DNA of 39,232 nucleotides from Streptomyces sp. MBT65 (GCF_016612545.1 NZ_JAENRY010000111.1:1-39232), one strand, 5' to 3'; numbered from the stretch's first letter, positions 7,105 to 16,474 are shown. A program made the numbers and translations. The notes: a model not told the origin generated them from the sequence alone.

Positions 7105-8769
7105 ATGGGTCCCGTCCTTGCCGGTGTGCTCCAGCTCATCGCCCTGATAGCGGCGCTGGCGCTCGCCTACGTCCCCCTCGGCAACTACATGGCCAGGGTC
7201 TACTCCTCCGACAAGCACCTGCGGGTCGAGAAGTGGATCTACAAGGGCATCGGTGCCGACCCGAACACCGAGATGCGCTGGCCCGCGTATCTGCGCGGGG
7301 TGCTCGCCTTCTCGGTGGTCGGGGTGCTCTTCCTCTATCTGCTCCAGCGGCTCCAGGGCATCCTGCCGGGCTCGTTGGGCTTCTCCTCCGTCAATCCGGC
7401 GCAGTCGTTCAACACGGCCGTGTCGTTCGTGACGAACACCAACTGGCAGTCGTACTACGGCGAGCAGACCATGGGGCATGTCGTACAGACGGCCGGTCTC
7501 GCCGTGCAGAACTTCGTCTCCGCGGCCGTCGGCATCGCCGTGGCGGTCGCTCTCGTACGCGGCTTCGCGCGCTCCCGTACCGGTGAACTCGGCAACTTCT
7601 GGGCCGACTTGGTGCGCGGCGTCATCCGCATCCTGGTGCCGTTGTCCGTTGTTGCCGCGATCGTGCTCGTCGCGTGCGGTGCCATCCAGAACTTCTCCGG
7701 TATCCACGAGGTCGGCCAGTTCATGGGCGGCCATCAGCAGTGGAACGGCGGTGCGGTCGCCTCGCAGGAGGCCATCAAGGAGGTCGGCACCAACGGCGGT
7801 GGCTACTTCAACGCCAACTCCGCCCACCCCTTCGAGAACCCGACCCCGTTCACGAACCTCTTCGAGATCTTCCTGCTGCTGGTGATCCCGTTCGCGCTGA
7901 CCCGCACCTTCGGCGTGATGGTCGGCTCGATCAAGCAGGGCTACGCGATCCTCGCCACCATGGCCACCATCTGGGTCGGCTTCGTCGCCCTGATGATGTG
8001 GACCGAGTTCGCCCACCACGGCCCCGCGCTCCAGATCGCGGGCGGTGCGATGGAGGGCAAGGAACAGCGCATCGGCGTCGGCGCCTCCTCGATCTTCGCG
8101 GTGTCGACCACCCTGACGTCGACGGGCGCGGTGGACTCCTTCCACTCCTCGTTCACCGGGCTCGGCGGCGGAATCACCATCCTGGGCATGCAGTTGGGCG
8201 AGATCGCACCCGGTGGTACCGGCTCCGGCCTCTACGGAATGCTGATCATGGCGGTCATCGCGGTGTTCATCGCGGGGCTCATGGTCGGCCGTACGCCCGA
8301 GTACCTGGGCAAGAAGATCGGCACCCGCGAGATGAAGCTCGCGGCCTGCTACATCCTGATCACCCCGGCCCTGGTGCTGATCTTCGCGGCCGCCTCCATG
8401 GCGCTGCCGACCCCGCCGCACTCGATGCTCAACTCCGGCGCGCACGGCTTCTCCGAGGTGCTGTACGCCTTCACCTCCGCCGCGAACAACAACGGCTCCG
8501 CCTTCGCCGGTCTGAACGCGAACACCGACTGGTTCAACACCATGACCGGACTCGCGATGGTGCTCGGCCGCTTCCTGCCGATGGTGTTCGTGCTGGCGCT
8601 GGCCGGTTCGCTCGCCGAGCAGAAGCCGGTGCCGGTCACGGCGGGAACCCTGCGCACCGAAAAGCCTCTGTTCACCGGCCTGTTGGTGGGCGCGATCCTC
8701 ATCATCACCGGTCTGACCTACTTCCCGGCTCTGGCGCTGGGTCCGCTGGCCGAGGGGCTGGCGTCATGA
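7105..8769 (+). CDS. kdpA: KdpA: potassium-binding and translocating subunit
   Basis: 554 residues (E. coli KdpA has 557). Ten or so membrane helices carry four P-loop-like selectivity segments, visible as NTAVSFVTNTNWQSY, EVGTNGGGYFNANS, STTLTSTGAVDSF and TSAANNNGSAFAGL. KdpA resembles a K+ channel of the SKT superfamily and passes K+ to the KdpB pump in the high-affinity KdpFABC complex. The start ATG 7105 is 7 bases after kdpF. The ribosome-binding site is weak (GAGAGG lies within the end of kdpF), consistent with coupling. Its stop overlaps the most upstream kdpB start as ATGA. Confidence 0.97.
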   Translation: MGPVLAGVLQLIALIAALALAYVPLGNYMARVYSSDKHLRVEKWIYKGIGADPNTEMRWPAYLRGVLAFSVVGVLFLYLLQRLQGILPGSLGFSSVNPAQSFNTAVSFVTNTNWQSYYGEQTMGHVVQTAGLAVQNFVSAAVGIAVAVALVRGFARSRTGELGNFWADLVRGVIRILVPLSVVAAIVLVACGAIQNFSGIHEVGQFMGGHQQWNGGAVASQEAIKEVGTNGGGYFNANSAHPFENPTPFTNLFEIFLLLVIPFALTRTFGVMVGSIKQGYAILATMATIWVGFVALMMWTEFAHHGPALQIAGGAMEGKEQRIGVGASSIFAVSTTLTSTGAVDSFHSSFTGLGGGITILGMQLGEIAPGGTGSGLYGMLIMAVIAVFIAGLMVGRTPEYLGKKIGTREMKLAACYILITPALVLIFAAASMALPTPPHSMLNSGAHGFSEVLYAFTSAANNNGSAFAGLNANTDWFNTMTGLAMVLGRFLPMVFVLALAGSLAEQKPVPVTAGTLRTEKPLFTGLLVGAILIITGLTYFPALALGPLAEGLAS

Positions 8770-10901
8770 CCACCCGCACAGACAACCAAGAAAACCAAGA
8801 GGACTCGATGTCCACTGCCACCCCGACCCGGGCGCCGCACAGCGATGTGCCGACCGGTCACAAGGACGAAGGACGCGTCGGCGCCGGCCTGTTCGACCCG
8901 AAGCAGCTGATCAGGTCCCTGCCCGACGCCTGCCGCAAGCTCGACCCGCGGATCATGGTCAAGTCGCCCGTCATGTTCGTGGTGTGGATCGGGTCCGTGC
9001 TGACCACGGTCTTCTCCTTCAAGGACCCGGGCGACTGGTTCGGCTGGACGATCAGCGCCTGGCTGTGGCTGACCGTCATCTTCGCCAACCTCGCGGAGGC
9101 CGTCGCCGAGGGCCGCGGCAAGGCGCAGGCCGACACCCTGCGCAAGGCCAAGACCGACACGGTGGCCAGGCGGCTCAACGGTTCCGTCGAGGAACAGGTC
9201 CCCGGCACCGACCTCCGCATCGGCGACCTGGTCGTCTGCGAGGCCGGCGACATCATCCCCGGCGACGGTGACGTCGTGGACGGCGTGGCGAGTGTCGACG
9301 AGTCGGCCATCACCGGCGAGTCCGCGCCCGTCATCCGCGAGTCCGGCGGCGACCGTTCGGCCGTCACCGGCGGCACGAAGGTCCTCTCCGACCGCATCGT
9401 CATCAAGATCACGACGAAGCCCGGCGAGACCTTCATCGACCGGATGATCGCCCTGGTCGAGGGTGCGGCCCGGCAGAAGACGCCCAACGAGATCGCCCTG
9501 AACATCCTTCTGGCGTCCCTCACCATCGTCTTCCTGCTGGCCTGCGCCACGCTCCCGCCCTTCGCGGACTACGCGGGCACGCACCTCACGATGATCGTGC
9601 TGGTGGCCCTGCTGGTCTGTCTGATCCCGACCACGATCGGCGCACTGCTCTCCGCGATCGGCATCGCGGGCATGGACCGGCTGGTGCAGCGGAACGTACT
9701 GGCCATGTCCGGCAGGGCAGTTGAGGCGGCCGGTGACGTCTCCACGCTGCTGCTCGACAAGACCGGCACCATCACCCTCGGCAACCGTCAGGCCTCCGAG
9801 TTCGTGCCGGTGACCGGCACCACCGCGGCCCAGCTCGCCGACGCCGCCCAGCTCTCCTCGCTCGCCGACGAGACGCCCGAGGGCCGTTCCATCGTCGTCC
9901 TGGCGAAGGAGAAGTACGACCTGCGCGAGCGCCACCAGGGCGAGTTGGCGCACGCCGAGTGGATCGCCTTCACCGCCCAGACCCGGATGTCGGGTGTGGA
10001 TGTCGACGGGCGCAAGATCCGCAAGGGCGCGGCCGGTTCGGTCGTCACCTGGGTCCGGGAGCGGGGCGGCGAGGTGTCCGAGGACGCCGGCGCGCTCACC
10101 GACCGGATCTCCGCGGCAGGCGGCACCCCGCTGCTCGTGGCCGTCGAAGACACCGACGGCGCACGGGTGTTGGGCGTCATCCACCTCAAGGACGTCGTCA
10201 AGGCGGGCATGCGCGAGCGGTTCGACGAGCTGCGCCGCATGGGCATCAAGACCATCATGATCACCGGTGACAACCCGCTGACCGCCAAGGCGATCGCGGA
10301 CGAGGCCGGTGTGGACGACTTCCTCGCGGAGGCCACTCCCGAGGACAAGATGGCCCTCATCAAGCGGGAGCAGGCCGGCGGCAAGCTGGTCGCGATGACC
10401 GGCGACGGCACGAACGACGCTCCCGCGCTGGCCCAGGCGGACGTCGGCGTCGCGATGAACACCGGTACGTCGGCCGCGAAGGAGGCCGGCAACATGGTCG
10501 ACCTCGACTCGAACCCGACCAAGCTCATCGAGATCGTCGAGATCGGCAAGCAACTCCTCATCACCCGGGGCGCGTTGACGACGTTCTCGATCGCCAACGA
10601 CGTCGCGAAGTACTTCGCGATCATCCCGGCGCTGTTCGCGGCCGTGTACCCGGGCCTGGACAAGCTCAACATCATGCACCTGGCCTCGCCCGACTCCGCG
10701 ATCCTGTCGGCCGTCATCTTCAACGCGCTGGTCATCATCGCGCTGGTCCCGCTCTCCCTGCGGGGTGTGCGGTACCGGCCGGTCAGCGCCGACAAGATGC
10801 TCCGCCGCAACCTCGGGATCTACGGCATCGGCGGACTGATCGCCCCCTTCGTCGGCATCAAGATCATCGACCTCCTCATCTCCCTCATCCCTGGGCTGTA
10901 A
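8766..10901 (+). CDS. kdpB: KdpB: P-type ATPase catalytic subunit
   Basis: 711 residues from ATG 8766, which overlaps the kdpA stop (ATGA). An alternative ATG at 8808 has a better AAGAGGA site and would give 697 residues, closer to the E. coli length of 682; the choice is open. The phosphorylated aspartate is Asp331 in DKTGTIT, the TGES dephosphorylation loop is present, and TGDNPLTAKAIA and GDGTNDAPALAQADVG form the hinge region. KdpB hydrolyses ATP to drive K+ import through KdpA. The frame is open far upstream into kdpA, but that part is the kdpA shadow. Confidence 0.97.
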   Translation: MTTRTDNQENQEDSMSTATPTRAPHSDVPTGHKDEGRVGAGLFDPKQLIRSLPDACRKLDPRIMVKSPVMFVVWIGSVLTTVFSFKDPGDWFGWTISAWLWLTVIFANLAEAVAEGRGKAQADTLRKAKTDTVARRLNGSVEEQVPGTDLRIGDLVVCEAGDIIPGDGDVVDGVASVDESAITGESAPVIRESGGDRSAVTGGTKVLSDRIVIKITTKPGETFIDRMIALVEGAARQKTPNEIALNILLASLTIVFLLACATLPPFADYAGTHLTMIVLVALLVCLIPTTIGALLSAIGIAGMDRLVQRNVLAMSGRAVEAAGDVSTLLLDKTGTITLGNRQASEFVPVTGTTAAQLADAAQLSSLADETPEGRSIVVLAKEKYDLRERHQGELAHAEWIAFTAQTRMSGVDVDGRKIRKGAAGSVVTWVRERGGEVSEDAGALTDRISAAGGTPLLVAVEDTDGARVLGVIHLKDVVKAGMRERFDELRRMGIKTIMITGDNPLTAKAIADEAGVDDFLAEATPEDKMALIKREQAGGKLVAMTGDGTNDAPALAQADVGVAMNTGTSAAKEAGNMVDLDSNPTKLIEIVEIGKQLLITRGALTTFSIANDVAKYFAIIPALFAAVYPGLDKLNIMHLASPDSAILSAVIFNALVIIALVPLSLRGVRYRPVSADKMLRRNLGIYGIGGLIAPFVGIKIIDLLISLIPGL

Positions 10902-10926
10902 CTTTTTGAAAGCGTGCTGATCGGCT

Positions 10927-11595
10927 ATGAACAACTCGGTATCGAATACAGCCCGGTTGCTCTGGGCGGGCCTGCGGGCGCTCCTCGTGTTGACACTGGT
11001 CACAGGCGTGATCTACCCGCTGGCCGTCACAGGTGTGGCCCAGGCGCTGTTCAACAACAAGGCGAACGGCTCGGAGATCAAGGCGGACGGCAAGGTCGTC
11101 GGCTCGTCCCTCATCGGGCAGTCGTACAACCTGCCGCTGAAGAAGGGCCAGGAGACCCCGGCCCCGGACCTCAAGTGGTTCCAGGGCCGACCGGCCAACG
11201 GGCTGGGTGTGAACTCGATCAACACCCAGTACAAGCTGATCCTCTCCGGCGCCACCAACCTCTCCGCAGACAGCAAGGTGCTCGTCCAGCAGGTGAAGGA
11301 CGCCAAGGCCGCCGTCATCAAGGACAACTCGGTGCCCGGCTACACGGTCGAGGCGTCCCAGGTGCCCGCCGACGCGGTCACCTCCTCCGGCTCCGGCCTG
11401 GACCCGGACATCTCCCCGGCGTACGCGGGCCTCCAGGTCCACCGCATCGCCGAGAGGAACGGGCTGACCGTCACCCAGGTGCAGAAGCTGGTCGACGACC
11501 ACACCGACGGCCGCACCCTCGGCTTCATCGGCGAGCCCACGGTGAACGTGCTGGAACTCAACATCGCGCTCAAGTCCCTTGTGACGAAGAGCTGA
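10927..11595 (+). CDS. kdpC: KdpC: accessory subunit of the Kdp K+-ATPase
   Basis: 222 residues, a little longer than E. coli KdpC (190). One membrane helix (about residues 10-34, ending VTGVAQALF) anchors an extracytoplasmic domain with the family features SSLIGQSY, FQGRPA, ASGSGLDPDIS-like SGSGLDPDISPAYA and QVHRIAERNG. KdpC is needed for assembly and raises the apparent affinity of the complex. It starts 25 bases after kdpB and completes the kdpFABC order. A strong hairpin follows before kdpE. Confidence 0.96.
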   Translation: MNNSVSNTARLLWAGLRALLVLTLVTGVIYPLAVTGVAQALFNNKANGSEIKADGKVVGSSLIGQSYNLPLKKGQETPAPDLKWFQGRPANGLGVNSINTQYKLILSGATNLSADSKVLVQQVKDAKAAVIKDNSVPGYTVEASQVPADAVTSSGSGLDPDISPAYAGLQVHRIAERNGLTVTQVQKLVDDHTDGRTLGFIGEPTVNVLELNIALKSLVTKS

Positions 11596-11610
11596 TGGCG
11601 TTACGCGACC

Positions 11611-11661
11611 GGCAGGGGAGTCGGCGGCCCGGGCGAGATCCCGGCGTCGCCGACTCCTGCC
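11611..11661 (+). terminator. Hairpin between kdpC and kdpE
   Basis: GGCAGGGGAGTCGGCG (11611-11626) pairs with CGCCGACTCCTGCC (11648-11661), with two unpaired G bases in the left arm and a 21-base GC-rich loop. There is no T run after it. It may end or attenuate kdpFABC transcription, or protect its 3' end, so that kdpE-kdpD2 is made at a different level. Confidence 0.6.
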
Positions 11662-11695
11662 GCCATGCCAGGGACCACACGAAAGGCACACCCCC

Positions 11696-12379
11696 ATGAC
11701 ACGGGTGCTGGTGGTGGAGGACGACCCGCAGCTCGTACGGGCCCTCGTGATCAACATGCAGGCCCGGCAGTACGGCGTCGACGCGGCCCCCGACGGAGCC
11801 ACCGCGCTCCGGCTCGCGGCCGCCCGGCAGCCGGACGTCGTGATGCTCGACCTCGGGCTGCCCGACATGGACGGCGTCGACGTCATCAAGGCGCTGCGCG
11901 GCTGGACCCGGGTCCCGATCCTGGTGCTGTCCGCGCGGCAGGCCTCCGACGAGAAGGTCGCCGCCCTCGACGCGGGCGCCGACGACTACATCACCAAGCC
12001 GTTCAGCATGGACGAACTCCTCGCCCGGCTACGGGCCGCCGTCCGCCGCGTCGAGGACGTGCCGCTGACTCCGGCGACCACCCTGGTCACCACCGACGAC
12101 TTCACCATCGACCTGCTCGCCAAGAAGGTCACTCGCGCCGGACACGACATCCGGCTCACCCCCACCGAGTGGCATCTGCTGGAGATCCTGATCACCAACC
12201 CGGGCCGCCTGATCACCCAGAAATACCTGTTGCAGGAGGTGTGGGGGGTGACCCAGAGCAACAAGACCAACTATCTCCGGGTCTACATGGCCCAGTTGCG
12301 AAGGAAGTTGGAGGGCGACCCCTCCAGCCCCCGCTATCTGATCACCGAGCCCGGCATGGGCTACCGCTTCGAAGGATGA
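11696..12379 (+). CDS. kdpE: KdpE: OmpR/PhoB-family response regulator
   Basis: 227 residues. The receiver domain has the acidic pair Asp9/Asp10, phosphorylation site Asp52 in VVMLDLGLPD, Ser79 and Lys101 in YITKPF. The C-terminal winged helix (about 125-225) has LTPTEWHLLEILITN and NYLRVYMAQLRRKLE, typical of OmpR-type DNA-binding domains. KdpE, phosphorylated by KdpD, activates the kdp operon. It is the only response regulator in the window although two KdpD kinases flank it. Family members bind direct repeats with a period near 11 bases, which matches boxes A to E. Stop and kdpD2 start are separated by one base. Confidence 0.97.
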   Translation: MTRVLVVEDDPQLVRALVINMQARQYGVDAAPDGATALRLAAARQPDVVMLDLGLPDMDGVDVIKALRGWTRVPILVLSARQASDEKVAALDAGADDYITKPFSMDELLARLRAAVRRVEDVPLTPATTLVTTDDFTIDLLAKKVTRAGHDIRLTPTEWHLLEILITNPGRLITQKYLLQEVWGVTQSNKTNYLRVYMAQLRRKLEGDPSSPRYLITEPGMGYRFEG

Positions 12380-12380
12380 C

Positions 12381-14927
12381 ATGGGACGCGGCAAGCTCCG
12401 GATCTACCTCGGCGCGGCACCGGGCGTCGGCAAGACGTACGCGATGCTGTCCGAGGCACACCGCCGAATCGAGCGGGGCACCGACTGCGTGGTCGCCTTC
12501 GTCGAGCACCACAACCGGCCGCGCACCGAGGTGATGCTGCACGGCCTGGAGGAGATCCCGCGCCGCGAACTCGCCTACCGGGACACGACGTTCACCGAGA
12601 TGGACGTCGACGCGGTCCTCGCCCGCCACCCCGAGGTGGCCCTGGTCGACGAGCTGCCGCACACCAACATCCCCGGCTCCCGCAACACCAAGCGCTGGCA
12701 GGACATCGAGGAGCTGCTCGCGGCCGGCATCGACGTGATCTCGACCGTCAACATCCAACACCTGGAATCCCTGGGCGACATCGTCGAGTCCATCACCGGC
12801 GTACGGCAACAGGAGACCGTCCCGGACGAGGTCGTCCGCCGTGCCGACCAGATCGAGCTGGTCGACATGTCACCACCCGCGCTACGGCGCCGGATGGCCC
12901 ACGGCAACATCTACAAACCGGACAAGGTCGACGCGGCCCTCTCCAACTACTTCCGCCCCGGAAACCTCACCGCCCTAAGGGAGTTGGCGCTGCTCTGGCT
13001 CGCCGACCGGGTCGACGCCTACCTCCAGGAGTACCGCAGCGAACACCGCGTCTCGGCGATCTGGGGCTCGCGTGAGCGGATCGTCGTAGGCCTGACCGGC
13101 GGCCCGGAGGGACGCACGCTGATCCGGCGGGCCGCGCGCCTCGCCGAAAAGGGCGCGGGCGGCGAGGTGTTGGCGGTCTACATCTCCCGCAGCGACGGCC
13201 TCACGTCCGCGTCCCCGAAGGAACTGGCCCAACAGCGCACGCTTGTCGAGGACTTGGGCGGCACCTTCCACCAAGTCGTCGGCGAGAACATCCCGGTGGC
13301 CCTGCTGGACTTCGCGCGCGGGGTCAACGCCACCCAGATCGTCCTGGGCGTCTCCCGCCGCAAGGGCTGGCAGTATGTCTTCGGGCCCGGCGTCGGCTCG
13401 ACGGTCGCCCGGGACTCGGGACCCGATCTCGACGTCCACCTCATCACCCACGACGAGGCGGGCAAGGGGCGCGGACTGCCCGTGAACCGGGGCGCGCGGC
13501 TCGGCCGGGCCCGGATCGTCTGGGGCTGGCTCGCGGGAATCGCCGGACCGCTGCTGCTGACCTGGCTGTTGAGCAGCGTCGCGCCCGAAGTGGGCCTGGC
13601 CAACGACATGTTGCTGTACCTGGCGCTGACCGTGGCGGCGGCCCTGCTCGGCGGACTCTTCCCGGCGCTGGCCTCGGCGGCGGTCGGATCGCTGCTGCTC
13701 AACTGGTACTTCACCCCGCCGGTGCACACCTTCACCATCGCCGACCCGAAGAACATCGTCGCCATCGCGATCTTCGTGGCCGTCGCGGTGTCGGTCGCGT
13801 CGGTGGTCGACCTGGCCGCGAGACGCACCCAGCAAGCGGCCCGGCTGCGTGCCGAGTCCGAGATCCTGTCCTTCCTCGCGGGCAATGTGCTGCGCGGCGA
13901 GACCAGCCTGGAGGCGCTCCTGGAGCGGGTCCGGGAGACCTTCGGCATGGAGTCCGCCGCCCTGCTGGAGCGCGCGAGCGACGTCGAACCCTGGACCTGC
14001 GCGGGCAGCGTCGGCCCGCGCCCCTGCCGGAGCCCCGAGGACGCGGACGTCGACGTACCGGTCGGCGACCACATGGCCCTCGCGCTCTCCGGGCGGGTCC
14101 TGCCGGCCGAGGACCGCCGCGTCCTCGCCGCCTTCGCCGCCCAGGCAGCCGTCGTACTCGATCGTCGTCGGCTACGCGAAGAGGCGGACCAGGCACGGGC
14201 GTTGGCCGAGGGCAACCGCATTCGCACAGCACTCCTGGCAGCCGTGAGCCATGACCTGCGCACCCCGCTCGCCGGTATCAAAGCGGCCGTCTCCTCGCTC
14301 CGTTCCGAGGACGTCGCCTGGTCGGACGAGGACCGGGCGGAGTTGCTCGCCGGCATCGAGGACGGCGCCGACCGCCTCGACAACCTCGTCGGGAACCTCC
14401 TGGACATGTCCCGCCTCCAGACCGGCACGGTCACCCCGATCATCCGCGAGGTCGACCTGGACGAGGTGGTCCCGATGGCGCTCGGCGGGGTCCCCGAGGA
14501 CAGCGTCGAACTCGACATCCCCGAGACCTTGCCGATGGTGGGCGTCGATCCCGGGCTCCTGGAACGCGCGGTGGCCAACCTGGTGGAGAACGCCGTCAAG
14601 TACAGCCCGGACGCAACTCCCGTACTGGTCAAGGCGAGTGCCATCGCCGACCGCGTCGAGATCCGGGTGATCGACCGCGGCCCCGGCGTCCCCGACGAGG
14701 CCAAGAACCGCATCTTCGAACCCTTCCAGCGCTACGGCGACGCCCCGCGCGGCGCCGGAGTGGGCCTCGGCCTCGCCGTCGCCCGCGGCTTCACCGAGGC
14801 CCTCGGCGGCACCCTCGGCGCCGAGGACACCCCTGGTGGCGGCCTCACGATGGTGCTCAGCCTCCGACTCGCCCCCGCCCAGCACCTTGCCGACACCTCA
14901 GGAGCCACCTACAGTCCCGCTCCGTAA
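12381..14927 (+). CDS. kdpD: KdpD2: osmosensitive K+ channel sensor histidine kinase
   Basis: 848 residues from ATG 12381, behind GAAGGA and one base after the kdpE stop, so this is the canonical operon partner of KdpE. Walker A GAAPGVGKT is at residues 11-19, with VDELPHTN as the second family motif. A stress-protein-like domain, four membrane segments (about 375-480), a fuller GAF region than in KdpD1 and the kinase core follow. The acceptor is His624 in SHDLRTP; NLVENAVKYSPD, DRGPGVP and VGLGLAVARG are intact. It aligns with KdpD1 along its full length, strongest in the N-terminal domain (for example the shared TVPDEVVR and MAHGNIY), so the pair are paralogues, not fragments. Confidence 0.97.
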   Translation: MGRGKLRIYLGAAPGVGKTYAMLSEAHRRIERGTDCVVAFVEHHNRPRTEVMLHGLEEIPRRELAYRDTTFTEMDVDAVLARHPEVALVDELPHTNIPGSRNTKRWQDIEELLAAGIDVISTVNIQHLESLGDIVESITGVRQQETVPDEVVRRADQIELVDMSPPALRRRMAHGNIYKPDKVDAALSNYFRPGNLTALRELALLWLADRVDAYLQEYRSEHRVSAIWGSRERIVVGLTGGPEGRTLIRRAARLAEKGAGGEVLAVYISRSDGLTSASPKELAQQRTLVEDLGGTFHQVVGENIPVALLDFARGVNATQIVLGVSRRKGWQYVFGPGVGSTVARDSGPDLDVHLITHDEAGKGRGLPVNRGARLGRARIVWGWLAGIAGPLLLTWLLSSVAPEVGLANDMLLYLALTVAAALLGGLFPALASAAVGSLLLNWYFTPPVHTFTIADPKNIVAIAIFVAVAVSVASVVDLAARRTQQAARLRAESEILSFLAGNVLRGETSLEALLERVRETFGMESAALLERASDVEPWTCAGSVGPRPCRSPEDADVDVPVGDHMALALSGRVLPAEDRRVLAAFAAQAAVVLDRRRLREEADQARALAEGNRIRTALLAAVSHDLRTPLAGIKAAVSSLRSEDVAWSDEDRAELLAGIEDGADRLDNLVGNLLDMSRLQTGTVTPIIREVDLDEVVPMALGGVPEDSVELDIPETLPMVGVDPGLLERAVANLVENAVKYSPDATPVLVKASAIADRVEIRVIDRGPGVPDEAKNRIFEPFQRYGDAPRGAGVGLGLAVARGFTEALGGTLGAEDTPGGGLTMVLSLRLAPAQHLADTSGATYSPAP

Positions 14928-14943
14928 TGTTCGCTTATCGGCC

Positions 14944-14954
14944 CGAAACTTTCG
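14944..14954. promoter_or_regulatory. CGAAACTTTCG palindrome before the GH43 gene
   Basis: A perfect 11-base inverted repeat (CGAAA, one base, TTTCG), 30 bases before the glycosidase start. Boxes of the CGAA-N-TTCG type are known upstream of Streptomyces xylan-utilisation genes, where they act as repressor sites. The position suits repression by a sugar-responsive regulator. Confidence 0.65.
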
Positions 14955-14983
14955 AAGGTGGGCCGGACGGAGAGACGGGACAC

Positions 14984-16459
14984 ATGCGGACCTACGACAA
15001 CCCGGTCATCGGCGGGTTCCATCCCGACCCCAGCGTGTGCCGGGTCGGCGACGACTACTACCTCGCGTGCTCCAGCTTCGAGTACTTCCCCGGGGTCCCG
15101 CTGTTCCACAGCCGGGACCTCGTGCACTGGCGTCAGATCGGCAACGTCCTTGACCGACCGAGCCAGTTGGACCTGCCGGACGACACCCCCGCCTCGGCCG
15201 GCATCTACGCCCCGACCCTCCGCCACCACGACGGCCGCTTCTACCTGATCACCACCGACGTGGGCGGCAAGGGCAACTTCCTCGTCACCGCCGACCGGCC
15301 CGAGGGCCCCTGGTCGGACCCGGTCCTCGTCGACCTGCCCGGCATCGACCCCGACCTGGCCTGGGACGACAACGGCGATTGCTGGTGCGCGGTGTCCGGG
15401 GTGAAGGTCGCCCGCATCGACCCGGCGACCGGCAAGGTCCTGGAGGGCCCGCTCCCCGTCTGGTCCGGCACGGGACTCCAGCACCCGGAGGCCCCGCACC
15501 TCTACCGCGTCGGCGACTGGTGGTACCTGATGCTGGCCGAGGGCGGCACCGCACACGGCCACAGCGTCTCGATCGCCCGCGCCCGCTCCCCGCGCGGCCC
15601 CTACGAACCGGCCCCCGCCAACCCGATCCTGACCCACCGCAGCACCGACCTCCCGATCCAGAGCACCGGCCACGCCGACCTGGTCACGGCCCCCGACGGC
15701 ACCTGGTGGATGGTGCTGCTCGGCACCCGCCCCCGGGGCTGGTTCCCCGGCTTCCACGTCCTGGGCCGCGAGACGTTCCTGACCCCGGTGGAGTGGGTGG
15801 ACGGCTGGCCCAGGGTCGGCCCCGTACAAGAACAGCACCCGGCTCCGGCGGCCTGGCATCCCGTCCAACTCCCGCCGGTACGCGACGACTTCGACGACTC
15901 GACCCTCGCTGCCTCCTGGATCTCCCCGCGCGGCAGACGGGACGACAGCTGGTCGCTGACGCGTCGACCGGGCCGGCTGACCCTGGACGCACACGCGGGC
16001 CAGGTGTTCCTCGGGCGCCGCCAGCAGCACCCCGACTGCCGCGCGGCGGTCCGACTCGACCCCGGCTCCGGACGCGCCGGTCTCTCCGTCCGCATGGACG
16101 ACGCGCATCACTACGGCGTGGAGGTGGCCGGGGGAGTGGCGAGCGTGGTCGTGCGGATCGGCCCGGTCCGGCAGGTGGTCGCGGAGCAACCCGTGCCGCC
16201 CGGTCCGGTCACCCTGGCCGTCGACATCGGTACGGCGGGCGTCGGCACGCGTGGCCCCGACACCCTGGCCTTTTCCGTGGAGGGTCCTCAAGGCGCCGTA
16301 GAAATGGCGAAGTTGGACGGACGCTATCTGTCCACGCAGGTGGCGGGCGGATTCACCGGACGGGTGATCGGCATGTATGTCACTGAGGGTGCGGCGGACT
16401 TCGACTGGTTCGACTACGAAGAGGCGCTGGGAAAGCGGACGACTACGGAGGGTGATTGA
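14984..16459 (+). CDS. Glycoside hydrolase family 43 (beta-xylosidase/arabinofuranosidase type)
   Basis: 491 residues. The N-terminal five-bladed propeller (about 1-290) begins NPVIGGFHPDPSVCRVGDDYY, a classic GH43 opening. Asp15 is the likely general base, Asp122 (in PGIDPDLAWDD) the modulating acid and Glu169 (in HPEAPHLYRVGDWWY) the general acid. A C-terminal beta-sandwich domain (about 300-480) starts at VRDDFDD, as in two-domain xylosidases. There is no signal peptide, so it probably acts in the cytoplasm on imported xylo- or arabino-oligosaccharides. The start is ATG 14984; the frame is open upstream to 14927 but the catalytic fold starts here. Substrate cannot be fixed from sequence. 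It is unrelated to the potassium genes before it. Confidence 0.92.
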   Translation: MRTYDNPVIGGFHPDPSVCRVGDDYYLACSSFEYFPGVPLFHSRDLVHWRQIGNVLDRPSQLDLPDDTPASAGIYAPTLRHHDGRFYLITTDVGGKGNFLVTADRPEGPWSDPVLVDLPGIDPDLAWDDNGDCWCAVSGVKVARIDPATGKVLEGPLPVWSGTGLQHPEAPHLYRVGDWWYLMLAEGGTAHGHSVSIARARSPRGPYEPAPANPILTHRSTDLPIQSTGHADLVTAPDGTWWMVLLGTRPRGWFPGFHVLGRETFLTPVEWVDGWPRVGPVQEQHPAPAAWHPVQLPPVRDDFDDSTLAASWISPRGRRDDSWSLTRRPGRLTLDAHAGQVFLGRRQQHPDCRAAVRLDPGSGRAGLSVRMDDAHHYGVEVAGGVASVVVRIGPVRQVVAEQPVPPGPVTLAVDIGTAGVGTRGPDTLAFSVEGPQGAVEMAKLDGRYLSTQVAGGFTGRVIGMYVTEGAADFDWFDYEEALGKRTTTEGD

Positions 16460-16474
16460 CCCCGGAAATGCGTC

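Noticed and set aside
7674..8765. Upstream extension of the kdpB frame
   Set aside because: The frame is open through kdpA but encodes no P-type ATPase sequence before 8766.
8718..11003. 761-codon minus-strand frame opposite kdpB
   Set aside because: Shadow of kdpB; no domain pattern and no plausible start context.
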